From Marinobacter persicus (GTDB taxonomy: Bacteria > Pseudomonadota > Gammaproteobacteria > Pseudomonadales > Oleiphilaceae): a stretch of DNA of 64,000 bases. Numbering within the stretch: position 1 is the first letter of the stretch; every line of letters begins with the position of its first letter. Positions 1-7,799 of this stretch are shown one piece after another. The stretch spans positions 1 through 64,000 of the forward strand of contig NZ_PTIV01000018.1 in assembly GCF_002934325.1 (NCBI RefSeq). The letters are read 5' to 3'. The translations under genes and the position numbers were made by a program. The notes below the pieces were generated by a model. That model searched no databases. It saw nothing but the letters and a program-made list of their open reading frames with translations, and had not been told where the DNA came from.

Positions 1-182
1 AGTGCTTGAAGCGAGGCATCTGACAGCTCCTTGTCTGTTTGCCTGATCCTACCAAACTGACCCTCGGATTCGGAGTTTTTCTACAGCCTCAACGCCCCGT
101 GCAGGGTGATCGTGTTGCCGGCTCTGGAGAAAACCGATGAGCCGGCCGAGAACGCCGACAGCGCTGACTGCAATAGCGAACA
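1..182. other. Left edge, no confident gene
   Basis: A 41-codon open stretch on the + strand (61-186, ending in TAG) has no start codon and matches nothing I recognise. It could be the decayed tail of a gene, or chance. The stop codon of the sco gene lies at 183-185 on the other strand. Confidence 0.3.
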
Positions 183-767
183 CTAGTTCTGGTCAGCCAG
201 TCGAGCCAGGTCCTCACTGATTTGCTGTGGCGAGAGGTCTGGGCGCAGGAGTAATCGGGCCTGGCCTTTGTGGTCGAACACATAGACGGCACTGCTGTGA
301 GAAACGTTGTAGTTGCCGTTTTCATCCGGTTCGTCGTAGCCGAAGGTCGTGCGATAGCGTTTGCTGAGAGCGCGCAGTTGAGGTTCGGTGCCAGTCAGGC
401 CGGTTATTCGTTCCCCAAAGAAATCCACGTAGCTGGCCAGTCGCTCGGGGGTGTCCCGTCCGGGGTCCACACTGACAAAGAGTACATCTACCTGTTGGCG
501 TTGGGGTTCGGGAAGTTCGTTGATGGCCATGCGCAATCTGGCCAGGGTATCCGGGCATACGTCCGGGCACGAAGTGAAGCCAAAATAGAGCATTCTCAGG
601 TGGCCAGCAGAGTCTCCGGCGTGCACGGGCTCGCCGTTGGTGCCAGTGAGCTCGAAGGCCAGTTCTGGCATCAGCCCGCTGATATCCTTGCCGTGCCAGT
701 CAGCGTCATTGCTGCAGCCGGCCAGCAAAGTTCCTAGAGCCAGCAGTGCAGTTAGCAAATACCTCAC
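183..767 (-). CDS. SCO1/SenC/PrrC-type copper chaperone lipoprotein
   Basis: A thioredoxin-fold, membrane-anchored protein of 194 residues. SCO proteins deliver copper to, or reduce thiols of, the CuA site of haem-copper oxidases on the periplasmic side. The N-terminus has a lipoprotein signal ending in LLAGC. The copper ligands are visible: the CxxxC motif in FTSCPDVCPDTL and a distal His in SHSSAVYVFD. A longer ORF reaches 950, but I chose the GTG at 767: it has a GGAGGT ribosome site, starts right at the signal peptide, and overlaps the upstream ctaG stop codon as GTGA, which implies translational coupling. The neighbouring ctaG supports a role in oxidase assembly. No oxidase subunit genes are in the window. 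Confidence 0.9.
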   Translation of the reverse strand: MRYLLTALLALGTLLAGCSNDADWHGKDISGLMPELAFELTGTNGEPVHAGDSAGHLRMLYFGFTSCPDVCPDTLARLRMAINELPEPQRQQVDVLFVSVDPGRDTPERLASYVDFFGERITGLTGTEPQLRALSKRYRTTFGYDEPDENGNYNVSHSSAVYVFDHKGQARLLLRPDLSPQQISEDLARLADQN

Positions 768-1615
768 GACACACCTCCATTGGCCAGGGATTGAGACCGG
801 GATTGATGCGGTCGCGGTGTATCCCCGTGCATGGCCCGGCGCAGCAGAATCAGTATGCCCAGGATGCTCATCATCGCCGGGGGAATCCAGGTCAGCAGGC
901 CGCCCAGCAGTTGGTCGGTCTCCGGGGCCATGGGCCAGGCGCGACCACACACCTCGTATACGTCGTAAACCATTTCCCGGGAAAACACGATCCAGGCGCC
1001 CAGCACCATCTGGGGCAGGGCCGCCAAGGCCAGCATCAGCATGCGCTTTCCATAGCCCAGGGCGGCGCTGGTCGCCGGTGAACGCGGGTCAAGGATGAGC
1101 CACCAGAACAGCAGGCCATCCAGCAGCATGCTCCAGTTCATCAGCCAGTACAGATCCCGGGAAAGCATGGCGTCGAAGTGCACGGTCGGCCACAGCCAGA
1201 AATAGATCAGGCCAACGAACAGGACCGTGGCAATGACCGGTTGTTGCAGCACCCGATACAGCCAGGCGAGGGGCCGAAGCCAGGGTTTGCTGGCCAGCCC
1301 CAGCGTCCGGTGCCAGAAGCGAAGCACCGGCAGGGGATTGGACAGGGCAATCAGGAACGGCCCCAGGTGGTGGAGGATCAGATGCTGGCCCCGATGCACG
1401 AAGAACATGTACTGGGAGTAGTAATCAAAGCGCGTCTGCATGACCCCGTAACACAGCAGCACGCCGATCACGAAGGTCACCACTTTGCCGGGTCCCGGGC
1501 GCTCATGCGCCGGCATACGCAGCAGCGCCACGCCATACAGCCCGAGCGCCAGCAGGGAGCCGGCAACGGTCAGGGGCGAAAAATCATAGGGCAACAAGTA
1601 ATCAACGCCGGACAT
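764..1615 (-). CDS. ctaG: Cytochrome c oxidase assembly protein, CtaG (caa3) family
   Basis: A 283-residue polytopic membrane protein of the Caa3_CtaG type, with about seven hydrophobic segments (for example LLALGLYGVALL and VVTFVIGVLLCYGV) and conserved His-containing motifs (RGQHLILHHLGP and TVHFDAML). The family helps insert copper into, or assemble, caa3-type and related oxidases. It is the first gene of a two-gene unit with the SCO lipoprotein, overlapping it by 4 nt. The name rests on fold and neighbourhood. It belongs to the Bacillus-type CtaG family, not to the Cox11 proteins that share the name. Confidence 0.8.
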   Translation of the reverse strand: MSGVDYLLPYDFSPLTVAGSLLALGLYGVALLRMPAHERPGPGKVVTFVIGVLLCYGVMQTRFDYYSQYMFFVHRGQHLILHHLGPFLIALSNPLPVLRFWHRTLGLASKPWLRPLAWLYRVLQQPVIATVLFVGLIYFWLWPTVHFDAMLSRDLYWLMNWSMLLDGLLFWWLILDPRSPATSAALGYGKRMLMLALAALPQMVLGAWIVFSREMVYDVYEVCGRAWPMAPETDQLLGGLLTWIPPAMMSILGILILLRRAMHGDTPRPHQSRSQSLANGGVS

Positions 1616-1655
1616 GGGGCCACTTTATCTTTCTTATTGGACTGCCTTGAGTTTT

Positions 1656-1701
1656 GCTGGCATCCCCGGCTATTTCAAGCTGGCATGCCCGGCTACTTCG
1701 A
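1656..1701. repeat. Imperfect 23-bp tandem duplication
   Basis: Two adjacent 23-bp copies (1656-1678 and 1679-1701) beginning GCTGGCAT and differing at a few positions lie in the divergent intergenic region between ctaG and the GST gene. No function is evident. Confidence 0.6.
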
Positions 1702-1798
1702 GAAAGGAGAGTGATACCGGCGTTTGACACATCAGGCATGGGGTGTAGCGTGGAAGTAAGGCGACAGTCTTCAACACACTGGAGAGGAGGACGTAGCC

Positions 1799-2515
1799 AT
1801 GATGCTTGATCTTTATACCTGGAGTACGCCGAACGGGCAGAAAGCCTCGATCATGCTGGAGGAATCCGGGTTGCCGTACCGGGTGACGGCGGTCGATATC
1901 TCCAAGGGTGAACAGCATGACCCTGAGTATCGAAGAATCAGCCCGAACGGCAAGATTCCCGCCCTGGTGGACCACGATGCCGAAGGCGCGGCCGGCCAGC
2001 CCCGCCGTATTTTTGAGTCAGGCAATATTCTGATTTACCTGGCCGAGAAAACCGGGCAGTTGTTGCCCCAGGCCGGCGAAGCCCGCACCGAGGTTCTGGG
2101 CTGGCTATTTTTCCAGCAGGCCCATCTCGGCCCCATGGTAGGGCAGTGGCACTGGTTCAAGAACGCCGCGCCGGTTGAGAGTGACATTGGAATCAAACGT
2201 TATCGCGAAGAGAGCCTGCGCCTGCTGGAGGTCATGAACGGTCGCCTGGGTGAGGCTTCCTACCTTGGCGGGTCGGACTACAGCATTGCCGATGTGGCCA
2301 GCTACGCCTGGACCAAGACAGCCATTGACGAACTGGCCCGGGAAGATGCCGAAGCGGTGGCGGGCTTGCGGCCGTTGCTCGACTGGCTGAAACGGGTCGG
2401 TGAGCGGCCCGCCGTGGAGCAGGGCATGGCCATTCCTAATGATGAGCAGAAACAGGACACCGCCGACCGGGCGCCGTTTAAAGGCCCGGCTGGCGGTGGC
2501 AGCGTGTTGCCCTGA
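1799..2515 (+). CDS. yfcG: Glutathione S-transferase, YfcG/YghU (nu-class) type
   Basis: A 238-residue soluble GST with an N-terminal thioredoxin-like domain (about 1-85) and an all-helical C-terminal domain. The opening LYTWSTPNGQKASIMLEESG matches the TPNGxK signature of the YfcG/YghU disulfide-bond reductases, where Thr and Asn near the glutathione replace the usual Tyr/Ser/Cys. ISPNGKIPALVDH and ESGNILIYLAEKTG are the glutathione-binding loops, and GGSDYSIADVASY is the usual N-capping region of the second domain. The C-terminus has about 20 extra residues beyond E. coli YfcG. Two consecutive ATGs (1799 and 1802) follow a GGAGAGGAGG ribosome site, so either may be used. It appears monocistronic. 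Confidence 0.88.
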   Translation: MMLDLYTWSTPNGQKASIMLEESGLPYRVTAVDISKGEQHDPEYRRISPNGKIPALVDHDAEGAAGQPRRIFESGNILIYLAEKTGQLLPQAGEARTEVLGWLFFQQAHLGPMVGQWHWFKNAAPVESDIGIKRYREESLRLLEVMNGRLGEASYLGGSDYSIADVASYAWTKTAIDELAREDAEAVAGLRPLLDWLKRVGERPAVEQGMAIPNDEQKQDTADRAPFKGPAGGGSVLP

Positions 2516-2599
2516 CAAGGCCCCGGGCTGGGTCGAAGATCGTTGACGGTGGGTTTTGTACTCAGGGCTGTTTCATTTTTTGACCAGTAAGGAGCTTTA

Positions 2600-4594
2600 A
2601 TGCGAGTCAGGGCTTACCGTTCTGAACAATCGCCCAAACAGTCGCAGCATGACGATGAGGGACCGCGGAAACCGTCAGATCCCATGGTGGAGCCGGGCCA
2701 GAAGAACCAGCCTCCGCAGTGGCTTCGGGTGGTGAACTTTCTGCTGCTAACCTTCTTGATCTTCTATGCCGTGGAAATGTTGACCCAATCCAATGCCCAG
2801 GAACTAACGTTCACCGAGTTCCGGGAGCGGGTGACCTCCGGCCAGGTTTCCGAGGTCACCATCGAGGGTCACCAGGTACGGGGTATGCTGAAAGCCACCG
2901 AGGGTTCCAGTGACGCATCCGGGGAGCAGCCGTTCCAGAGCTATGTGCCCGAAGTGGGCGAAACCCGCATCGTGGAATTACTCGAACAGAACAATGTGCC
3001 CATTACGGCGAAAGAGTCCGGACCGGACCTGTTGTCGCGGTTGTTGGTCAACTTCCTGCCCTGGCTGATCATTTTCGGCATCTTCCTTTACATCTGGCAA
3101 CGGGTTGCCCGCCAGATGACCAGCCAGCAGGGGGGTGGCGGTCTGTTCAGCATGGGCAAGAACAAGGCCAAGCGCTTCCGGGAGGACGACCCCCAGAAAA
3201 CCTTTGCCGACATCGCCGGTTCGGACAACGCTAAGAAAGACCTGACCGAGATCGTCGATTACCTGAAAAATCCGTCCTACTACCAGCGCCTGGGCGCCAA
3301 GCTGCCGCGCGGCGTGCTGATGGTGGGGCCGCCGGGCACGGGCAAGACCCTCATGGCCCGGGCCGTGGCTGGGGAAGCCGGCGTGCCGTTCTATTCCATT
3401 TCCGGCTCGGAATTCATTGAAATGTTTGTCGGCGTCGGCGCCTCCCGCGTTCGCAACATGTTCGAGGAGGCCCGCAAGGAATCCCCGGCGATCATTTTCA
3501 TTGATGAACTGGACGCCATCGGCCGCTCCCGGGGCGCCGGTGTGGGCGGCGGCCATGACGAACGGGAGCAGACCCTGAATCAGATCCTGTCGGAAATGGA
3601 CGGCTTCTCGCCCCACGAAACCGTGGTGGTCATGGCCGCCACCAACCGTCCGGACGTGCTGGACCCGGCCCTGCTGCGCCCTGGCCGGTTTGACCGGAAG
3701 GTGACCCTGGACCGGCCGCACCGGGAGGCCCGGGAACGCATTCTGGGCATACACACCAAGTCCAAGCCCCTGAGTGATGATGTGGATCTGGCGGCGGTTG
3801 CCCGCCGGACGGTGGGCTTCTCCGGGGCGGATCTGGAGAACCTGGCCAATGAGGCGGCCTTGTTTGCCGGCCGTGAGGAAAGCCAGTTGATTGAACCACG
3901 CCACTTCGACCTGGCCCGGGACAAGATCCTGATGGGCGCCGAGCGTGAACAGGTGCTGAGTGACGATGAGAAACGGGTGATCGCGTTCCACGAATCCGGC
4001 CATGCCCTGACGGCCCTGCTGTTCCCCAAGGCCGATCCGCTGGAGAAGGTCACCATCATTCCCCGGGGGCAGGCGCTGGGGCTGACCGAGCAGGCACCGG
4101 ACGAGGATCGCCTGAACATGAGCGCCAGCTACGCCCGGGACCGGATTGCCGTCATGCTTGGTGGTCGGGCCTCGGAGCAGCTCATTTTCAATGAAGTGAG
4201 CAGTGGCGCGGAGAACGACATCGAGCAGGCCACCAAGTTGGCCCGTCGCATGGTGTCGCGCTGGGGGATGAGCGATGTCATTGGCCCCGTGTCGGTGAGT
4301 TCCAGCCAGGAAGAGGTGTTCCTGGGGCACGAGATTTCGAGGGAGCGGGACTTCAGTGAAGCCACGGCCGAAAAAATTGATGATGAAGTCCGCAAACTGA
4401 TCATGGGCATCGAAAAGGACGTGGCCCAGCGGCTGGCGGATAACCGCAAGCGCCTGGAGCGCCTGGCCACCACCCTGCTGGAGGAGGAGACCCTGGAAGC
4501 GAAGGAAATCCAATCCCTTTTGGACATCGACGATCAGGCGGGTCAGTCAGAAAAACAGGGCTCGGTGGACGGCAAGCAGGAAAACCAGGATTGA
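2600..4594 (+). CDS. ftsH: ATP-dependent zinc metalloprotease FtsH family
   Basis: A 664-residue membrane AAA+ protease that degrades membrane and short-lived soluble proteins. Two transmembrane segments (about 46-63 and 148-166) flank a periplasmic domain. The AAA module has Walker A GPPGTGKT, Walker B IIFIDELD and the second region of homology [20 protein letters not shown]. The peptidase domain has zinc motif HESGH, with Ser where HEAGH is commoner, and a downstream acidic ligand in ENDIEQATK. The start at 2600 follows AAGGAG. The roughly 35-residue charged extension before the first membrane segment is longer than in housekeeping FtsH, and the gene stands alone without rrmJ/folP, so this may be a second FtsH paralogue. 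That is inference. Confidence 0.93.
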   Translation: MRVRAYRSEQSPKQSQHDDEGPRKPSDPMVEPGQKNQPPQWLRVVNFLLLTFLIFYAVEMLTQSNAQELTFTEFRERVTSGQVSEVTIEGHQVRGMLKATEGSSDASGEQPFQSYVPEVGETRIVELLEQNNVPITAKESGPDLLSRLLVNFLPWLIIFGIFLYIWQRVARQMTSQQGGGGLFSMGKNKAKRFREDDPQKTFADIAGSDNAKKDLTEIVDYLKNPSYYQRLGAKLPRGVLMVGPPGTGKTLMARAVAGEAGVPFYSISGSEFIEMFVGVGASRVRNMFEEARKESPAIIFIDELDAIGRSRGAGVGGGHDEREQTLNQILSEMDGFSPHETVVVMAATNRPDVLDPALLRPGRFDRKVTLDRPHREARERILGIHTKSKPLSDDVDLAAVARRTVGFSGADLENLANEAALFAGREESQLIEPRHFDLARDKILMGAEREQVLSDDEKRVIAFHESGHALTALLFPKADPLEKVTIIPRGQALGLTEQAPDEDRLNMSASYARDRIAVMLGGRASEQLIFNEVSSGAENDIEQATKLARRMVSRWGMSDVIGPVSVSSSQEEVFLGHEISRERDFSEATAEKIDDEVRKLIMGIEKDVAQRLADNRKRLERLATTLLEEETLEAKEIQSLLDIDDQAGQSEKQGSVDGKQENQD

Positions 4595-4600
4595 GGCAGC

Positions 4601-4620
4601 GGCGCGGTTGTTACCGCGCC
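4601..4620. terminator. Hairpin between convergent ftsH and photolyase genes
   Basis: GGCGCGGT-TGTT-ACCGCGCC forms a perfect 8-bp stem six bases after the ftsH stop. There is no U-tract on either side, so it may act as a bidirectional pause or termination structure, not a classical terminator. Confidence 0.55.
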
Positions 4621-4626
4621 TCACCC

Positions 4627-6159
4627 TCACAGCGTCTCAATCTGTTCGAGTAGCTGTTCGGCACGCCGGAGCAGGGCGGCGCGCCTTTCCGGTGCCTGCT
4701 TGTCCCAGTTGCGGTACATCATGCCCATGCGCGGGTTACTGGCGAAATCGTCTCGGTGCCGGTCGATAAAATGCCAGTACAGGGCGTTGAACGGGCAGGC
4801 CCGCTCGCCGGTGGCGTCCTGTACCTTGTAGTGGCAATGCTTGCAGTGATCCGACATGCGCTGGATGTATTTGCCGCTGGCGGCGTAGGGCTTGGAGCCC
4901 AGGTAGCCTCCATCCGCATGCATCACCATGCCCAGCACGTTGGGCAGTTCCACCCAGTCGTAAGCGTCGGCGTAAACCGCCAGGTACCAGTCGCAGATCT
5001 CCTCGGGTTTTATTCCGGCCAGCAATGCAAAATTGCCGGTGACCATGAGCCTCTGGATGTGATGGGCGTAGGCGTTGCGTCGGGTGGCGTCGATGGCCTT
5101 GTGCATGCAGCGCATTTTTGTGTCCCCGGTCCAGTAGAACCAGGGCAGGGCGCGGGTGTTGCACAGGCGGTTTTCCCGGGCATAGCCGGGCATGTTCAGC
5201 CAGTAGATGCCCCGGACGAACTCTCGCCAGCCCAGGATCTGGCGAATAAACCCTTCCACCGCGTTCAGGGGCGCGCGCCCGGAATACCAGGCCTGGGCGG
5301 CCGCCTCACACGCGGTTAACGGATCCAGCAGGCCGCAGTTGATGTACGGCGAGAGAATGGAGTGAAACAGCCAGTCCTCGCTGTCGGACATGGCATCCTG
5401 GTAATCCCCGAAACAGGGGAGGGCGAAGTCGAGAAAATGATCCAGGGCGGCCCGGGCGTCTTCAGCCGTGACGGCAAAGTGGAAGTCGTCGGTGGTGCCG
5501 AAGTGGTCGGCGAAGTGGGTGTCCACCAGCTCGATCACCTCTTGGGTGATGGTATCCGGCTCCACCCGAAATGGCGCTGGCGCCGGCGGTTTGCCAGTCC
5601 ACTTTTTCCGGTTGTCGGCATCGAAGTTCCACTGCCCGCCCTCGGGCTCGCCGTCCGGCGTCATTAGCAGGCCGGTTTTTCGGCGCATCTCCCGGTAGAA
5701 AAATTCCATGCGCAGCTGTTTTCGGCCCTTGGCCCAGCTGGCAAATTCGCCCTTGCCGGCGATGAAACGGGTGTCCGGGCGAATCTCCACCGGCACGCCC
5801 AGGCGCTCGGGCCACTGCTGGATCTGTTCGTGCAGGCGCCACTCGCCGCACTCGGTGGTGACGATCCGGTCGAAGGCGCCGCTGCCCAACTGGTCGGCGA
5901 TCACGGCTTCGAGACTCTGGTGAGGATTGTCCGGGTGAAAGCGCTGGTAATGCACCTGCCAGCCGTGGTCACGTAACTGGTCAGCAAAGTGGCGCATGGC
6001 ACTGAACAGCAGCACGAGTTTTTTCTTGTGGTGGTTGGTATAGCTGGCTTCCTCGGCCACTTCCGCCATGACTATTCGGTCTCGGGTTTTGTCGGCGTGT
6101 TCGAGGGCAGAAAGCTCGGGTGACAGCTGGTCGCCCAAGACAAGAATCAGGTTGGCCAT
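4627..6159 (-). CDS. phrB: Iron-sulfur bacterial cryptochrome / (6-4) photolyase (PhrB type)
   Basis: A 510-residue flavoprotein of the FeS-BCP group of cryptochrome/photolyases, which repair (6-4) photoproducts with light or act as light sensors. The N-terminal DPRP-type domain (ANLILVLGDQLSPELSAL) is followed by the helical FAD domain. Four likely [4Fe-4S] ligands are present: one Cys in RENRLCNTR, then CKHC, then a Cys 13 residues later in RACPFNALYWHF. This spacing matches Agrobacterium PhrB. The ATG at 6159 (GGAGC ribosome site; protein begins MANLILVLGD) is preferred over the in-frame start at 6222. It is divergent from hemN. Confidence 0.9.
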   Translation of the reverse strand: MANLILVLGDQLSPELSALEHADKTRDRIVMAEVAEEASYTNHHKKKLVLLFSAMRHFADQLRDHGWQVHYQRFHPDNPHQSLEAVIADQLGSGAFDRIVTTECGEWRLHEQIQQWPERLGVPVEIRPDTRFIAGKGEFASWAKGRKQLRMEFFYREMRRKTGLLMTPDGEPEGGQWNFDADNRKKWTGKPPAPAPFRVEPDTITQEVIELVDTHFADHFGTTDDFHFAVTAEDARAALDHFLDFALPCFGDYQDAMSDSEDWLFHSILSPYINCGLLDPLTACEAAAQAWYSGRAPLNAVEGFIRQILGWREFVRGIYWLNMPGYARENRLCNTRALPWFYWTGDTKMRCMHKAIDATRRNAYAHHIQRLMVTGNFALLAGIKPEEICDWYLAVYADAYDWVELPNVLGMVMHADGGYLGSKPYAASGKYIQRMSDHCKHCHYKVQDATGERACPFNALYWHFIDRHRDDFASNPRMGMMYRNWDKQAPERRAALLRRAEQLLEQIETL

Positions 6160-6262
6160 GGCCGGCTCCGTTTCAGTTTTATCCTTTGGGATTATCCACA
6201 AGAGGTAGGCACAATACGCCATGGGCGCAAGGGTGGTTCAGTGCGCAAACTGGTACACTGCC

Positions 6263-6276
6263 GTGATTCGAATCAA
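6263..6276. promoter_or_regulatory. FNR/ANR-type box upstream of hemN
   Basis: GTGAT-TCGA-ATCAA matches the TTGAT-N4-ATCAA consensus at 9 of 10 positions. It lies 75 bp before the hemN ATG, consistent with activation under oxygen limitation, as known for hemN in pseudomonads and enterobacteria. Confidence 0.7.
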
Positions 6277-6351
6277 TCGATCAAGCGTGCCGGTCAGGCA
6301 TAATGCCCGCCTTCCCGCACGCCGATATTATTTACGTTCAGAGTGTTAACT

Positions 6352-7770
6352 ATGGCCTCCGATACCGCTGCATCCGCACAGACCGTTGAACTGCCCGAAT
6401 TCATCTGGGATGAAAACCTGATCCGCCGCTATGATCTGAGCGGCCCGCGTTATACCTCCTATCCCACGGCGGTGGAGTTCGATCGGAACTATTCCGTGGA
6501 AGATATGGTGAAAGCCGCCGGGCGCAGCAAGCAGGCCGGTGGTCCGATTTCCCTGTATACCCACCTGCCGTTCTGTGCGCACCTTTGCTACTACTGCGCC
6601 TGCAACAAGGTGATCACCAAGAAGCGCGACAAGGCGATGCCTTACGTGGAGCGGTTGCTGAAAGAAGCCGCCATCCAGGCCAAGCTTTTTGGCGCTGACC
6701 GGCCGGTTAAGCAGCTGCACTGGGGCGGTGGTACGCCTACTTTCCTGCCGAAAGACGTGATGCAGCATCTGATGGCCGGCTATGGCGAACTGTTCAACCT
6801 GCAATCCGGCGATGATCACGACTACAGCGTGGAGATTGACCCGCGGGAAGTGGATCAGGATACCCTGCCCACGCTATGGGATCTGGGCTTCAACCGGATC
6901 AGCCTGGGTGTTCAGGACGTGAACCCGCAGGTACAGAAGGCCGTTAACCGCATACAGCCCCAGGACATGACCCAGGGTGTGCTGGACGAAGCCCGGCGCA
7001 TTGGTTTCCAGTCCATCAACCTGGACCTGATTTACGGCCTGCCGTACCAGACCCCGGAGAGCTTTGCCGAAACGCTGGAAGAAGTCATCAAGATGTCTCC
7101 GGATCGTCTCTCGGTGTTCAGCTATGCACACCTGCCGGATCGCTTTTACCCGCAAACCCGGATTCAGGCGGATACGCTGCCAAGCCCGCAGCAGAAGCTG
7201 ACCATCCTGCACAACACGATCAATCGCCTGCTGGAAGCCGGTTACGAATACATCGGCATGGATCACTTCGCCAAGCCCGATGACAGCCTGGCCGTGGCCC
7301 AGCGCCAAGGCCGGCTGCACCGGAATTTCCAGGGCTATACCACGCATTCGGATTGCGATCTGGTGTCACTGGGCGTATCGGCCATTGGCCAGACCGACGA
7401 TGCCTATTTCCAGAACAACCACGACCTGGAAGCCTGGGAGAAGTCAATCGATGCAGGACAACTGGCTATTATTCGTGGCGTAAACCTGAGCCGCGATGAC
7501 CGGGTTCGCCGGTGGGTGATCGGCCAGTTGATCTGCCAGTTCCGGCTGGACCGTCAGCAGTTTGCCAATGAGTGGAACGAGGATTTTGACCGGTATTTCG
7601 CCGACGAGCTGAAGCGCCTGAAGCCGATGATCGAAGATGAACTGATTGGCGATGATGGGCGGGTGCTGCAGGTACAACCGGCAGGGCGCTTGCTGATTCG
7701 CGCCATTTGTCAGATCTTTGATCTGTATCGCAAAGAGGGCGCCAGCCAGCGTTTCTCCCGGATTATCTGA
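6352..7770 (+). CDS. hemN: Oxygen-independent coproporphyrinogen III dehydrogenase HemN
   Basis: A radical-SAM enzyme that oxidatively decarboxylates coproporphyrinogen III to protoporphyrinogen IX without oxygen, sustaining haem synthesis during anaerobic growth. The cluster motif FCAHLCYYCAC (CX3CX2CXC) is at about residues 66-76, followed by the SAM-binding glycine run WGGGTPTF and the typical YIGMDHFAKPDD segment. The 472-residue length fits HemN and not the shorter HemW. The ATG at 6352 is chosen; an in-frame GTG at 6343 is possible. An FNR-type box precedes it, linking it functionally to the nitrate-respiration genes further along. Confidence 0.95.
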   Translation: MASDTAASAQTVELPEFIWDENLIRRYDLSGPRYTSYPTAVEFDRNYSVEDMVKAAGRSKQAGGPISLYTHLPFCAHLCYYCACNKVITKKRDKAMPYVERLLKEAAIQAKLFGADRPVKQLHWGGGTPTFLPKDVMQHLMAGYGELFNLQSGDDHDYSVEIDPREVDQDTLPTLWDLGFNRISLGVQDVNPQVQKAVNRIQPQDMTQGVLDEARRIGFQSINLDLIYGLPYQTPESFAETLEEVIKMSPDRLSVFSYAHLPDRFYPQTRIQADTLPSPQQKLTILHNTINRLLEAGYEYIGMDHFAKPDDSLAVAQRQGRLHRNFQGYTTHSDCDLVSLGVSAIGQTDDAYFQNNHDLEAWEKSIDAGQLAIIRGVNLSRDDRVRRWVIGQLICQFRLDRQQFANEWNEDFDRYFADELKRLKPMIEDELIGDDGRVLQVQPAGRLLIRAICQIFDLYRKEGASQRFSRII

Positions 7771-7779
7771 ACAAACCCG

Positions 7780-7799
7780 GGCCGGCTGTCAGCCGGCCT
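7780..7799 (+). terminator. Intrinsic terminator of hemN
   Basis: GGCCGGCT-GTC-AGCCGGCC followed by TTTCTC forms a strong stem. It overlaps the last codons of the convergent GGDEF-EAL gene, whose stop codon lies in the loop. Confidence 0.7.

Noticed and set aside
2978..4513. 511-codon minus-strand frame across ftsH
   Set aside because: Shadow of the ftsH coding sequence, low-complexity composition.
6268..6281. Second ATCAA half-site 3' of the hemN FNR box (GATCAAG)
   Set aside because: The matching left half is not TTGAT-like at N4 spacing, so it is not counted as a second box.
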